A DNA stretch of 64,000 nt from Liquidambar formosana (Eukaryota > Streptophyta > Magnoliopsida > Saxifragales > Altingiaceae), in NCBI GenBank assembly GCA_039720395.1, contig CM077824.1, positions 23,079,278 to 23,143,277 on the forward strand, read 5' to 3'. Shown here one piece after another: positions 48,801-60,580 of this stretch (position 1 is its first letter; every line of letters begins with the position of its first letter). The position numbers were made by a program, and so were the translations under genes. Under the pieces are notes generated by a model. It ran no database searches. It was not told the DNA's origin and saw only the letters and a program-made list of their open reading frames with translations.

Positions 48801-51800
48801 TGATGGCACAATAATATATAAATGTATATTTTTATATTTTATAAAGATATTACTATGACAAAAAAGCATAATTTTAATTAATTTATGCAAATTCATATGT
48901 TAAGAATTGCTTAACTTGATGAAGCTTAGTTACGTCTTTTGTTTTTCTTTTTTCTTTTGGATCAGCAACAAAAGGAAAATATTATTAATCAAAGGAATAA
49001 TACAAAAGAGGATGGAAGTGTCCTACAAAGCTGTAAAAGAAAAGAAATTAATAAACAAGAATCACTCCAGGCCACAAACAGCCCTTCAATCAGAAGAGAT
49101 AACAAAACATGGAGTACCACTAAACTCCAAAGAAGCTGAAGCCCAAAAGAAGCCAAAAACGCCACCTTATCCCATAAAAACCCCTCCTCCTCCTCCTTAT
49201 CATAAAAAATCCTTGCATTTCTTTCCAAATACAACACCCATAAAATAGCTAAGACAACAGTTCTCTAAAGCATCACCGCCTTCTTATGCCTCCCGAAACC
49301 CCAAAAATCAATAGAAATCATACTGGAACAAGAAGCAGGCAATACCCAACAGAGATCAGCCAGAAGAAACAACTTCTGCCATAAATAACTTGCAAATGGG
49401 CAGTGCAAAAATTAATGATCAATATGCTCTGCTTCTCTCCTACATATAATGCACCACCGAGCTAACAAACAACATGAAGGAAGCCTCCTCCAGAACATAT
49501 CATTAAATATTAATTCTTTTATGAGCAATAGTCCACATAAAAACTTGAATTTGTAATGGCACTTTGGATTTCCAAATAATCTTATGAGGGAGAAAGTTAA
49601 AAATATAAGAGTCATTAGTCAATACGTCCATATATGATTTACAAGAGAAGACACCAGAAGAATGGGGAAGCCATTTCCTCTTATTTGGACACGAAGATCT
49701 CAAAACAACCCCATCAAGAAGAGATAAAAGAGAAACTAACTCACAAACCTCCCTATTGTTGAGATTGCTGAAAAACTTATAGTCCCAAGCAATAAAAATA
49801 GAGGAGGAACCAACCATGTCCTAAAAACAAAAACCATGAGCTTGAGAGAGGTTATACAAAGTAAAAACATGGAAAAAGCACAAAAAATGGACAATCCTCT
49901 CTCCAAACATCCTCCCCCAAAAAAAAAATCCTCTCCACATTATCCACCACCAAAGAGGTAAGCCCTAAGAAGTGAGGTAAACCTAGAGAAATAAACATCC
50001 AAGGACTATGGCCAGAAACTCTAATTCTCATTTGAGAGTCCCAACCATTAGCCTGCATCCCATATTTACTTTTGATAACAAAATGCCACAACAAATCCCT
50101 TTCCAGAGGAAACCTCCATCATTTCCTTGTTAAAGCAATGTTTTTTTGCAATAATATTTCTCAATGCTAGACCCCCTTTAATCTTAAAACAACAAGTCAC
50201 CTCCCAACTACTTTCCCTCACCCCAACCTTCCCACAAAAAATCCCTCTTCACTTCTTAAATTTTGTTAGCCACCCTCACTGGAATGTTAAAAAAGGACAT
50301 TAAATAAATAGGCAAACTAGCTAATATTGATTGGACCAAGATAAGTCTACCCCCCCTTGGACAACAACGCTCTTTTCCAACCATCCAACATTTTTCCAAT
50401 CTTAACAACAACAAGGCTCCAAAATGAATCAGATCTCAAGTCACCCCTTAAAGGTAAGCTAAGATATTTTATAGGCAAACAATCAAAAGAGCAACCTAAG
50501 ACCCCTGCTAATCGCTCCACGTTGTCCCAGAACAATTTAGGTCGACTAAAGAGCTTTTGTTCATCTATTATATAAAGACAAGCCGAGTTGTTTGTGTGGT
50601 TAATTTTTTTTTCCCCCCAAAATAAACTCATTTTCCCTCAAAACCTCAAGGGGTTAGCCTTGTGGCAAGCCTAGCCTTGATACATGTCTCAAGAAGCGCA
50701 GGTTGAGTGTTCGAATTTCAAAATTCCATGAAAGCACTGATCCCCTTTGGGGCTACCGCCATGCCCTTCAAGCCTTGGTAATTGCCCTGTACATGTGGGA
50801 CAAGAGGACTGTACCTGCCCAAGGGATTAGTCGGGGCCAAAGCCTGGGACACGCTTATTATAAAAAAACCAAAACAAAAAAAACTCATCTTTCCTCAAAT
50901 GCTCTCCATCTGATAATTTAATTCAATTAATTTTTTTTCTAACCTTGCGGGCATAATAGGAAAATTTTAAAATAAAAATAAAAATATTGTTAATCTAATA
51001 AAGTTAGGGAGACTCCTAAGTCCTAACCAAGCAACTAACAGGTTAAACCGTAGTGTTGTGCGAGCAGACACATCATGTGTGGACTACCTCTAGAATGACT
51101 GAAAAATGAAGACATTTTTCATGGGCTGAGATTGTAACTCTTCTGTTCTCGTATTTGTGTAAACTCGTAATCATTTCAGAAAATTTTATTCATATTTAAA
51201 AAATAAATGGATTTTTCTTTCTATCACTTACAGGTTAAACCTTAATTTTTATGATCTGTTATCTAGGTGGAGGCAAAGGACCCTGCAAGTGGTGCTCTAT
51301 ATTATTATAATGAATGTACTGGGAAGAGTCAATGGGAAAAACCTTCTGAAATTTCTGTTGGTTCACAACCTCCTTTGCCTTTACCTCTTCCTGAAGATTG
51401 GGAGGAAGCTTCGGATGAAACAACAGGTATGCCATATATATCAATATCTTTCTTATGATGTTAATTTAGTACATAAAGAGAGCACAGAAAGAGAGGAAAC
51501 ATAAAATTGCATTTTCTAATTGTTGGAATACCATGCAATTCTTGGGAGATTGTTTCTTCTATGTGTTAAGAACATTTTCTTAGGCCATGATGTAGCAATC
51601 TGATATTATTGCGTAGTTTGTTTTATACAATTATTTTTTTGGAGAAGCTGGGCTTATTGTTAGCTAAAACTTCTGAAGGATTTGTTGTAGGCCAGTGATT
51701 TTGTGAGGCAGTGGTATACTTGTATCTGTGTCTTGTTTCTATTCAGTTATAAAATGTATTAGAAGGAATAGTCATATCTTGAAGGTAATTCCAAAATGAA

Positions 51801-54385
51801 GGCAGTGTTGTCATGATAGAGAGAACTCCTTAGGGCCTTGGAAGAAAAAACTAGAGGAGATTTCTTAATATGCTGCCATTGATGTTTTGGTGATAGAAGG
51901 GGCAAAATCCATAGTTATCAGACTTGGACCGGACAGTGACCTAGTCGGGGGAGCAGTCACTGGGTCACTGATTTGATTGCCAAGTCAATCTGCTGAACTG
52001 GTTTATGATTTAAAATATATTATCTGAAATATATTTGATTTTTTATTGTTAGTATTGAAAGTTAACCATTAAATAATATATATAGTGAAGGTATGACAGT
52101 AAGGAAGTCATGGGATATTGGGATAGTTGATTGAAGACTTGACTTCATTAAAAGAGGTGAAGTTTTCAAATCGTGCTAGCTTTAGTATGACTATTGCAAT
52201 TTTAGACATTTGTTAAATTGGTCAGACTGGTTGGGCTTGTCCAGTTCACTTAAAATCCATCCGGTTTAGACCAGGTTGATCTAGTTCTATAACTTAAACA
52301 ATCCTATTAAAATACCAAATCAGCTGAGGCACCAGCTCACCAGTTCCAATCCAGGTGTAATAACTATGGGGAACTTTTCTATCTTTCATGAGTAATTTAA
52401 TAGTTAGTAAAGCCTAAAAGTAAAATGGTAAACAATTTACAATCTAAACTTCACCAGTTATGGCTGATTAATTTTTTCCAGGAGTGTGCAGAAGTTGGGA
52501 GTGGGGATGGTGGTGGTTACTGCATGGTTATTTTTGTTTTATGTCAAGTGTTATTTTGTGGCTATGGCACTATAGTATAGATATTATGAGGGAGAGAGTC
52601 AACCGTACCTACTCTATAGTTTTTTCTGCTCCTTTAGTTCTCTTATTGTACTCTTTTATCTTCCTTTATTCTTGTGGATATACTATTGATATCTGAACCG
52701 ACTTGGAACAATCAGAGTAATGCAAATGAACAAAAATAGGGGGCTATTATCCAGGTTCTAACAACAACACTATTGAGAGATTAGGGTGTCTTTTGTTTTG
52801 AGCATTATCTAACTAGGGGTATAAGTGTAAGTTTACCCATATAGCTGAATAATATTCATAAAGAGGCAACTTTTCATGGAGCTAACTCTCTTTCTTTTAT
52901 TCTCTCTCTATTCTCTTCTTGGTATCAAAGAAACCTTTTTTTCTCTTTCTAAACCCTATCCACCCCTAGGGGTTTAAGCCATACAACCTCAGGTTTTTCC
53001 CTTTGGTTGCTGCAATCCTGGATGGATTTCATCCCTGCTGCTGCCCGTAACAGCAGCCACCACTGCCATACTGCTACTGCTCCAAGCTGTTGCTAATCTT
53101 CCTGCTGAGTGATCCAAGTGCTGGATTTTTTCTCTTGCACCCTCTAAGATCATTCTAATTGCTTTTTGGTATACCTTACTTGTACAATGCGCATACAAGG
53201 TTTTGACCTCTTCTATTTGTTTAAATACAATTTACTTCATAAAAGGGAGAAAAAAAAAAAGAAAAAAAAAAAGAAAAAGAGAGAGAGAGAGAAGAAGAAA
53301 AAATAGATCACCTTAATCAACCTGAAGTGTTGTATTGATTACCTAAGCTATTCTAATGTAGTTTTAAATATGATTTATCTTTTACCCCAATTTAGTTGAA
53401 AATTCTTCATATATGATGCTGGTACGACTCCTATGATCTAACACCATATTGCACAATGGATTCATAACTTGGACTTGATTTTTTAAAATATTAGTTTGAT
53501 AGCATTCATCATGTTCTTTTGGTGATTCCATTGTCTAAAACATTTGAAGGGCCATAGTGTGTTGTCTCTCCTCATGGCCATCTTTGTCTCAATCACATCT
53601 TATGTTCCAAACATTATCATACTAGTGCCCTATGTCTTCTAATGTTCATTTTCTTTAATCCTCCTTTCTGGAGTATAAACTGTTGAGTTGTGGCTATCCA
53701 GGCAGTTTAGTAGGTTATAATGGGTACATAAGAGGCAGAAACTGTGATTACATCATTGGCCTCCTCGGTTTTCATTTACATGTTGTTCATAGGCCTTTTA
53801 TATATAAGATTAAATTATCCTATCCTCCTTGGGGGTACAACTGTATGATACTCTATCTTGTTTCTGTGACTGCATACATGGACAGACTCCCCGATGAACG
53901 TGTGGATCAGCCACAGATGCTATTTGGTATAGCAGGAAAGAAAATTATGATAAACCCCATTGCTTGCAATCTCTTTTCTTTTCCTCTGTTTCTTAAATCT
54001 TTTTTACCCCCCTAATGTACAGGTCAAAAATATTACTACAATAAAAAGACCCATGTATCACAGTGGGAGCGCCCAGATTCATTACAGCAGGTTGCCTCAC
54101 AACATTGTGACAATATAGGTTCTGGAAATACAGCCAACGGGAATTGGGATGACCAGTCATTTGCCCCGAAGAAATGCAACAGATGTGGTGGTTGGGGTGT
54201 AGGCCTTGTGCAGATTTGGGGTTATTGCAATCATTGCACACGGTAAGATGCTTCTTGTTCATCACAAAAAATCTTTGAACTGTAATTTTCGCTGTCTTGG
54301 AGTTTGTAAATTGAATGCTAATTATAAAAGCATTAGTGACAAAAAAGATTACAACTAAAGGATTTTTTGTTAATTTTTCTTGGTA

Positions 54386-54429
<44 letters not shown>

Positions 54430-57003
54430 GGGATAGATGTGGACATGCATGCAGGAGTTGATGTGAAGTGCAAAAAAGCACTAGGAAGCGAACAATAGCT
54501 ACTTATTTAGAGAAATAGTTCAATATTGATCATCCGTTAGGTTACCAATGAATATAGCTATTGGTATCTACAGTGTTTTCGTTTTTCATTTTTCATTTTT
54601 TATTTTTTATTTTGTTATTTTTTATTTTTTAAAAATAAGAATAATATAATTGAATTTAAAGAGGCTTCTTTTTTCTTATTCTTCTTCTTCTTTTTTTTTT
54701 TTTTTTTTTTTTTCCTGTTAATTAGTCTTTTATAGTAGTCTTAAAAGTATTTTATTGTTGGCCATCCAAGAATTCATTAATAATTATGATCACCCAACCT
54801 AAAAAGTTCTTGAAAAGCACTTTGGTGCCGTTGTATAAGAATGTGATTTTCAAAGTTGCCCAAACTATCGTGGCATTAAGCTCATGAAATATACGATAAA
54901 GCTTTGGAAGAGAGTGATAGAGCGAAGTTTAAGACTTGAAACAATGGTGTCAGAGAATCAATTTGGTTTCATGTCAGGAACATAAATTATGGAAGCTATT
55001 TTTTAACTTAAGAAGATTATTGGAAAAGTATAGAGGACAAAAGATCTTCATATGGTGTTTATCGACTTGGGAAAAACATATGATAGGGTCCCTAGGGATA
55101 ACAATGATGGGTATTAGAAGGGAAAGCTGTACTTATTAGGTATATTGATATAATTAAGAACATGTATGATGAAGCCATAACTAGCATTAGAACAATCAGA
55201 GACAAGTGAATTTCCAATCACGATAGTTTTACACTAGGGATTGACATTGAGTCCTCATATTTTTGCTTTAGTGATGGATGAATTGAGTAGACGTATCCAA
55301 GAAGGTGTCCAATGGTATATATTATTTTCTGATGACATAATATTAGTTGCTGAAACTAGAGTAGGGGGAAATTAGAATTATGAAAAAGATGCCCTAGAAT
55401 CTAAAGGTTTTAGGTTAAGCAGGACTAAAAAAGAACATATGGAATGTAAATTTAGTCAAACTAAGAATAGAAATGACAGGAAAGTGCAAATTTGTGGTCA
55501 AGAGATGCCTGAAAATGACTATTTTTTATATTTTGGATTAATTGTCCATAAAGATGGAGAGATAGGGGAGCATGTTGCTCATAGAATTAGAACAGGATGG
55601 ACTAAGTGGAGAAGTGCGTGTGGAATGCTGTGTGACAATAGAATACTTAAAAAGGAAAATTAGACTAGAAGTCTACAAGATGGCTATGCTTTATGGTACA
55701 AAATGTTGGGCAGTTAGGAAACATTTACAGAAAGTAAGTGTAGTAGAGATGAGGATGTTAAGATGGATATATGGTAATACACGGAAAAATAAAATAAGAA
55801 ATTAATGCATTAAGGTAGGAGTAGTGCCAATTGAGGAGATGGGGGAAAATCGTCGAAGGTGGTTTGGTCATGTGCAACGAAGACCTTGGAATGCACCCGT
55901 GTATGTAAGAGCGACTTAATTTAATTTAAAGGCCTTAAAAGAATAAGAGGAAGGCCCAAAGTAACATGGTTAGAGTTGTGAGATAGGACATGTGTGCTAA
56001 CAATTTGACAGCAGATACATTTCTTGATAGAATTGAGTGGTGTAAAAGAATTCATGAAGCCGACCTCATGTTGTTGGGAATAAGGCTTGGTTGAGTTGAG
56101 TTTAGAACCTAAAAATCTTCATTGAAGGTGCAAGGAGATTAAAAGGCAAAAATAGATTGGAACATTATATCAACAAAGCTATTGCATAATAGGTCCAAGT
56201 GTTTGACATCTAGAATCCTTAGATTTTTCTTCTTTGTTTTTTGATGAAGTGGAATCTTAGATTTTTCACCAATGAACAATGAAGAATGAGGGTCTTACTT
56301 TTCTTTTATTGTATATATATATATTGCATGGAATGTGGCACTTGATAAAATCGATACTGGAGATACACACCTATCCTTAAAGGCATACTTAGAATTTAGA
56401 AAGTTAGAAGCTTTTTCCAAACCTGTGCATGATTTTTTTTTTTTCCTCAATCAATCAAACCTATGCATTATGTGCATATAAACTTTTGAGTCTATGGACA
56501 ATCTTTTATTGCATTTCCCCAAGGCTCTGCCAATCTGGTACTTAATTGTTTCAGGAAGTGGGTATCAGTTGGGTAGCACAAGAGTGATCATAATGGCCTT
56601 ACTTGTATAGGTTATTTTCCCTGTATTAAAGGGATCTTCCTTTTAGAAAGAATGGTTAAGTTAAGAATATATATTTGTTGGAAGTTTAACTTATGGGTTT
56701 GAAAAATATATATATATATATATTGGTGCATTTGGAAAGAAAGAAACATGAGAACTTTTGAAGGAAAGGAAAAAATCATTTGTAGAGCTTAAATCATCTT
56801 GGTGAACTCTCTTTTTTGGTGGGTTTTTACTTATAGGGGAGGTTATAAACCTTCGTTCATTCATTTTGTAGATTCTCTTAGATTTTAGTGAGGAGTTTGG
56901 TACTTGTGTTGCCACTTTGTTGGTTATCCTGCTTGATTTGCTGCCTTGCTGTGGTAGTGTTTTTTTAATTCCCTTTCCTTTTTATTACAAATACTTACTT
57001 CAT

Positions 57004-57053
<50 letters not shown>

Positions 57054-60000
57054 GGATTTGACCTTTTCCAACCTTATGGGTTTCTTTGAGAGAGCAGGTG
57101 ATAACTGGTTTTCTAAGGAATCACTTCTGCAATAATGTCCATAATATGTTCTTTCATAAAGTTGGTCTCATGTTCTAAAAAAACTGCATAAATAACCTAG
57201 TTTCTTACAGTACCCATCTTTTCTTGTATATTGCTCCAGCCACCTGAACGAGCGTGTGGCATTTTAAGGAGGACATAGATGTGGCTGCTGGTATCCAAGA
57301 TGTACTTGAGTCCAATATACACAATTGTTAGTGTTTGAAATGAAGATGAGATGTCTACATGGCAAAATGGAAATAATAGGAGTAGATTAGTTGGGGGCAA
57401 AACCTCGGACACCCTTGTTATAAAAAAGAAAAAGAAAAAAAGAGTAGTATCTTTATGATGTAGAATGGTTGTATAATACCCATAGAAGCATGAAGCGGGA
57501 GCGGGGGTTGAGTCAGGGGCGAGAGTGGGGGTGAGGAAGTGAGGGAACATAGAAGAGTCAAAGATTTGGGGCGTGTAGGTAGTGTTTGTGGAAAATCTAT
57601 TTATATATATATTGTGTTAACTCAATATGATGTTTTGTGGGACAAAATTTTAGAGAAAAATCAAGAAATAAAGGAATTCAGAAAAAAAAAAAAGTGCAAA
57701 GAGTGTTATTTTGAGAAGCCACACTAATGTAAAGAAAGAGCATGCTTTTACCCTCTTTTTTTTTTTTTTTTTTTTTTGAAAAAAAAAATAGGGAAAGTAT
57801 TGAATATTTAACTAAGTATTAATTTGGTATTATTTAATGGGAATCTTATTATTTTTAGGAACTTTTTTAGATTTTATTTAAAGTAGAGTATAGGTTAGTG
57901 GGAGGGGAGGGGAGGGGGGTTGTCATGTCCTTCCGTTCCCCCCTCTATCATAAGGTTCGTACTTAGAACCGAGATTCTCGAGAGAGAGAATTGTGGTTCT
58001 TACAAGGTTCTGACTTGGGAATACAGAATTGTGATTCCAAAGTGGGAGTGGCACCCTTAGTGGAAGGATCCTGCTTCTAAGATAATACATCTCTCTCTCT
58101 TTCTTCCCCCCCCCCCCCCCCCCCCCCCCCCCCTTCTTTCTCCTCTTTGGAGCCTGTGGAGGCCTGTTCTGGGTTGATTAAGCAGTTGGTTTCTTTTTAA
58201 TGAAGCATATTGGTGGTGACTTTTCTTAAAAGTTCTTTATTTCCCCTTTTTTGGGTTAGGATTCTTAAATGTTATTTCAAATGCAGATGTCTCAACCTTC
58301 CTGAAAGCCAGTTCTTGTCACCCATTCTGAATAATCAGCAGCAGACCAGAAGTACTGCAAATACCAAAGAAGGTTCTGACAAAAAGGTCTCCCAGCAGCG
58401 GTATCATACCTTCCCTTGAACCTTAAGTTTTGATTAAATGGCTGTGACTTTGCTATCGAATTAGCTTGTTCAATGCTGTTCAGAGATTCTGATCCGCAAA
58501 CAAATTTCTTTCTTGAACAATTTTCCTTCCATCAACTGAATGATGTGCTTGAAAAAAATGGAGATAGTAACGCTTCGTAAAAGAAAATCCTTTTGTAGAC
58601 AAAGATACGTAAAGGGAAACAATCATTACGTGTTTCATTGCTTTGAGGCTCCTTCAGAGTTCAGACCAAACAAAAGAGCACTGATCAATGGTCTTTGAAC
58701 CTTACCGTTACATGTTGGCCTGAGGCTCTAGAGTCAAATGTTCGAAACTCGAATTTATTGAACTCATATTTGTTTGTGCTAATCTGGACGCAGTTCAGGC
58801 TTTGGACTTTGTCTTCCACTTCAGGATTTCCTACCAACTTTTTCCAGTTAGTATCTTGAAAAATTAATATTCCTTGCCATTACATTAGGAGTTGGGTTGT
58901 GTTACTCCCCATTAGTCGAAGAAACTTCACCACTACCTGAGTCTTCCACCAAAGTCCTCTTGACTGTTCGTCTAATAAATTGACCATATCCTCTGAAATA
59001 AGCAAGGCAGGACAGAAGAAAAATTTGAGAAATTTCCTGAGTATCCTTTTCTTTTCCATAATTACACTGAAATATGATTTTCATTGATACCAACAGGTAA
59101 ATTTATATGAGAGAACATGCATCAAATAAGTTGATTGATCTCACTTTGCGTTTCAGGTCCAATTTGAAACCCCCAATGGGAAAAGGAAATAAAAGAGACG
59201 GCAGGAAACGTGCCTACACCGAGGATGATGAGTTGGATCCCATGGATCCAAGTTCTTATTCAGATGCTCCCCGCGGAGGCTGGTATGCCATACATATAAC
59301 ATTTCTCATTCAAGTTGGTGGCATAGAGCTAAAGAACTATCTGTTTCTTGCTAACTTCAGAATAATGGACAGTTTTTTGTATGATGTTGAATGGTAGAGT
59401 TGGAATACATGATCTGGAAAAGTTTCTCAGTATCACTATTGATTTCATTTTTGTAGGGTTGTAGGCCTGAAGGGAGTGCAGCCACGAGCAGCTGATACCA
59501 CCGCCACGGTACACTTCTTGCAATCCTCCCAAAGTTCTTAGTCCATTACCTTAATGATTACCAATTTGTTTAAGATTTATGTCGAAGTTATATTAAGTTG
59601 GTTCGAGTGCAATCAAGTTATGGACAGATTTATGCAGACTATCACTATAACTATGTAAGCATGGTGATGTACAATATAGCACATGTATGGCAAGCATTCT
59701 CAAGTTAAATTATATATGATAGCAACCTACGCACACACACATGTAGAGAGAGAGAGATAGAGAGAGAACATCATGCATATGAGAGAGATAGGGTCGAGAA
59801 ACATTCAGGAAACCATTCAATACAAGTATTTATAGTGGAGACAGAGAGTAAGCATCAAGCATATGAGAGAGAGATGATAAACATTCATACAAGCATTCAG
59901 TACAAGGTTTTATCGGGTGAGTGTTATTTTTGGATTGAAGACGACATGTGCATGGTGTCATACTAATTATACAAGTGTATCAGATGCATGCTAACAAAAG

Positions 60001-60580
60001 GTATTTTTAAACTCCTTTTGTTCCTATTTTATTGTCCTCCTTTCCGTTTTGAATGTTCCAAAATTATTGTCCCATTCAAAAAGTCAATGACTAATTAAAT
60101 AAGAGTATTTTACCTTTTTCCAATGTTTTGTACACTGAATGGCAAACTTAGAATGTTCAAACATAAATATTGATGTGAAAGCATTTGAAAGGGTTTTCTA
60201 AAAACCGTGTTTTTTCAAATGTGACAGTCAATTAGGAGTGGAAGGAATATAACATGGCACTGTTTGGTAACATTGCCCAAAGAACTTAGTTTTGATACAC
60301 AGATTGCTCACCACATTAGCAGAATTAATATTTTCACATGTATGTTTTATAATTCAAAGCTTGCTATTTGACTATCCTAAAGAGGATTTTATGCTTCCAA
60401 ATAAACTTACGTTTATTTGAATTTCAGGGTCCTCTATTTCAGCAGCGTCCATACCCATCACCTGGAGCTGTCTTGCGAAAGAATGCTGAAATCGCTTCAC
60501 AAACCAGGAAACCAAACTCTCATTTGGCACCTATATCCAAGAGGGGGGATGGGAGTGATGGTCTTGGTGATGCTGACTGA
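40762..60580 (+). CDS. PQBP1: PQBP1 homologue, WW-domain splicing-associated protein
   Basis: Predicted coding exons: 40762-41679, 41772-41806, 41913-41991, 42116-42194, 47680-47903, 48221-48286, 51267-51426, 54023-54242, 58287-58400, 59157-59282, 59457-59508, 60428-60580. All introns are GT-AG and phases match, giving 741 residues. Residues 1-306 are low-complexity, Gln/Asn/Pro/Ser-rich. WW domain 1 spans about 464-493 ([17 protein letters not shown]...QWEKP), split by an intron after the first Trp. WW domain 2 spans about 509-538. A Cys cluster CX2CX13CX2CX2C is at 572-595. The C-terminus has [23 protein letters not shown] (about 685-708), the PQBP1 signature that in animals binds the U5 snRNP 15-kD protein. 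A nuclear role in pre-mRNA splicing is inferred from the family. The start is the first ATG of the exon. Reading straight through the first donor would give a 349-residue form, probably artefactual. Introns are inflated by transposons. Confidence 0.9.
42195..43619. other. Start of the 5.5-kb PQBP1 intron
   Basis: Noncoding intron sequence. ORFs on both strands (42454-42807 plus, 42513-42722 minus, 42977-43243 plus) show no domain I recognise. A G-run of nine lies at about 43195-43203. It could be old LINE sequence, given the L1 fragment that follows. Confidence 0.4.
43620..44326 (+). mobile_element. L1-type LINE 3' fragment, apparently chimeric
   Basis: The ORF 43640-44218 contains the reverse-transcriptase zinc-binding region of plant L1 ORF2 ([19 protein letters not shown]) and the usual C-terminal [10 protein letters not shown]. 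It is followed by a 3' UTR and an 18-base A tail at about 44308-44325. Upstream in the same ORF is a second L1 C-terminal tail ([26 protein letters not shown]), normally found after the zinc-binding region, so two L1 ends seem joined. Confidence 0.75.
44327..46145. other. Intron sequence with simple repeats
   Basis: No coding feature. An A-run at about 45657-45678 and a (TA)n run at about 45776-45815 are the only clear structures. The ORF 45298-45591 has no recognisable motif. Confidence 0.5.
46146..46585. repeat. Dispersed repeat rich in ggaccgg/ccagtt, copy 1
   Basis: Starts catagttatcagaaccggac and is full of alternating ggactgg, accggt and ccagttgg words. It shares its start and composition with the copy at 51909-52372. 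The far terminus is not preserved; an L1 fragment follows. Confidence 0.55.
46588..47170 (+). mobile_element. L1-type LINE 3' fragment
   Basis: Translation shows [11 protein letters not shown], then [17 protein letters not shown] (RT zinc-binding region) and [13 protein letters not shown]...[18 protein letters not shown], the C-terminal end of plant L1 ORF2, with a frameshift near 46790. A short A-run at about 47158-47166 follows. Strongly 5' truncated and lying in a PQBP1 intron. Confidence 0.75.
48930..50640 (-). mobile_element. L1-type LINE fragment, antisense in a PQBP1 intron
   Basis: On the minus strand the successive pieces [21 protein letters not shown] (50631-50347), [11 protein letters not shown] (50094-49852), [25 protein letters not shown] (about 49817-49503), [15 protein letters not shown] (about 49415) and [27 protein letters not shown] (49237-48989) follow the order of the last third of plant L1 ORF2. 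The A-rich 3' end is at about 48965-48935. Frameshifts and stops are many. Confidence 0.8.
50644..50881 (+). mobile_element. tRNA-derived SINE with target duplication
   Basis: Begins cctcaaggggttagccttgtggc (A-box-like ttagccttgtgg), has a B-box-like gagtgttcgaatttc at about 50705-50720, and ends in ttattataaaaaaacc with an A-rich tail. It is flanked by a 19-bp duplication with two mismatches (aaactcattttccctcaaa / aaactcatctttcctcaaa). It inserted into or at the edge of the antisense L1. Confidence 0.75.
51909..52372. mobile_element. Terminal-inverted-repeat element (MITE-like), copy 2
   Basis: The start ccatagttatcagacttgg and the end ccaatccaggtgtaataactatgg are imperfect inverted repeats of about 24 bp. 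The interior is rich in ggactgg/ccagtt words as in the 46146 copy. No ORF. The superfamily is uncertain, possibly Mutator-like. Confidence 0.6.
52373..54022. other. Intron remainder before the second WW exon
   Basis: No gene. A CT-rich segment and ttcttggtatcaaag at about 52916-52930 resemble an LTR end plus a decayed tRNA-iMet primer site, but no paired LTR was found. A purine tract lies at about 53246-53300. Confidence 0.4.
54380..54430. repeat. Poly-T tract in intron
   Basis: A nearly pure T run of about 48 bases. A second run lies at about 54690-54713. Poly-Lys ORFs on the other strand come from these runs. Confidence 0.9.
54822..56100 (+). mobile_element. RTE-clade LINE fragment in a PQBP1 intron
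   Basis: Broken translations give [77 protein letters not shown] and, near the end, [18 protein letters not shown] and [10 protein letters not shown]. These are, in order, the RT and C-terminal motifs of plant RTE LINEs. The 3' end ggaataaggcttggttgagttgag is typical of that clade. Many stops. Confidence 0.8.
56725..57050 (+). mobile_element. Short L1-type LINE 3' end with (TA)n tail
   Basis: Fragments such as ggaaagaaagaaacatgagaac and the closing pattern tattacaaatacttacttcatcaaa followed by a (TA)n run (57008-57050) look like a strongly truncated L1 C-terminus and 3' UTR. The weak coding similarity makes this tentative. Confidence 0.45.
57390..57440 (+). repeat. SINE 3' end fragment
   Basis: agttgggggcaaaacctcgg...cacccttgttataaaaaa closely matches the last 45 bases of the SINE at 50644-50881, followed by an A-rich tail. 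Confidence 0.6.
58106..58133. repeat. Poly-C run of 28
   Basis: Twenty-eight consecutive C after a (CT)n tract, 153 bases before a PQBP1 exon. It would give a G-quadruplex on the minus strand. The length may be unreliable in sequencing. Confidence 0.9.
60009..60251. mobile_element. Stowaway-like MITE in the last PQBP1 intron
   Basis: Starts actccttttgttcctatttt and ends gacagtcaattaggagtgga, an imperfect inverted pair of the CTCCCTCCGTCCC type, flanked by TA. About 240 bp, without an ORF. Confidence 0.55.

Noticed and set aside
52916..52930. ttcttggtatcaaag as a copia primer binding site
   Set aside because: The match to tRNA-iMet is imperfect and no LTR pair or copia coding sequence lies nearby.
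53993..54481. 162-codon minus-strand ORF with a poly-Lys run
   Set aside because: Runs across a poly-T tract and is antisense to the second WW exon; a shadow ORF.
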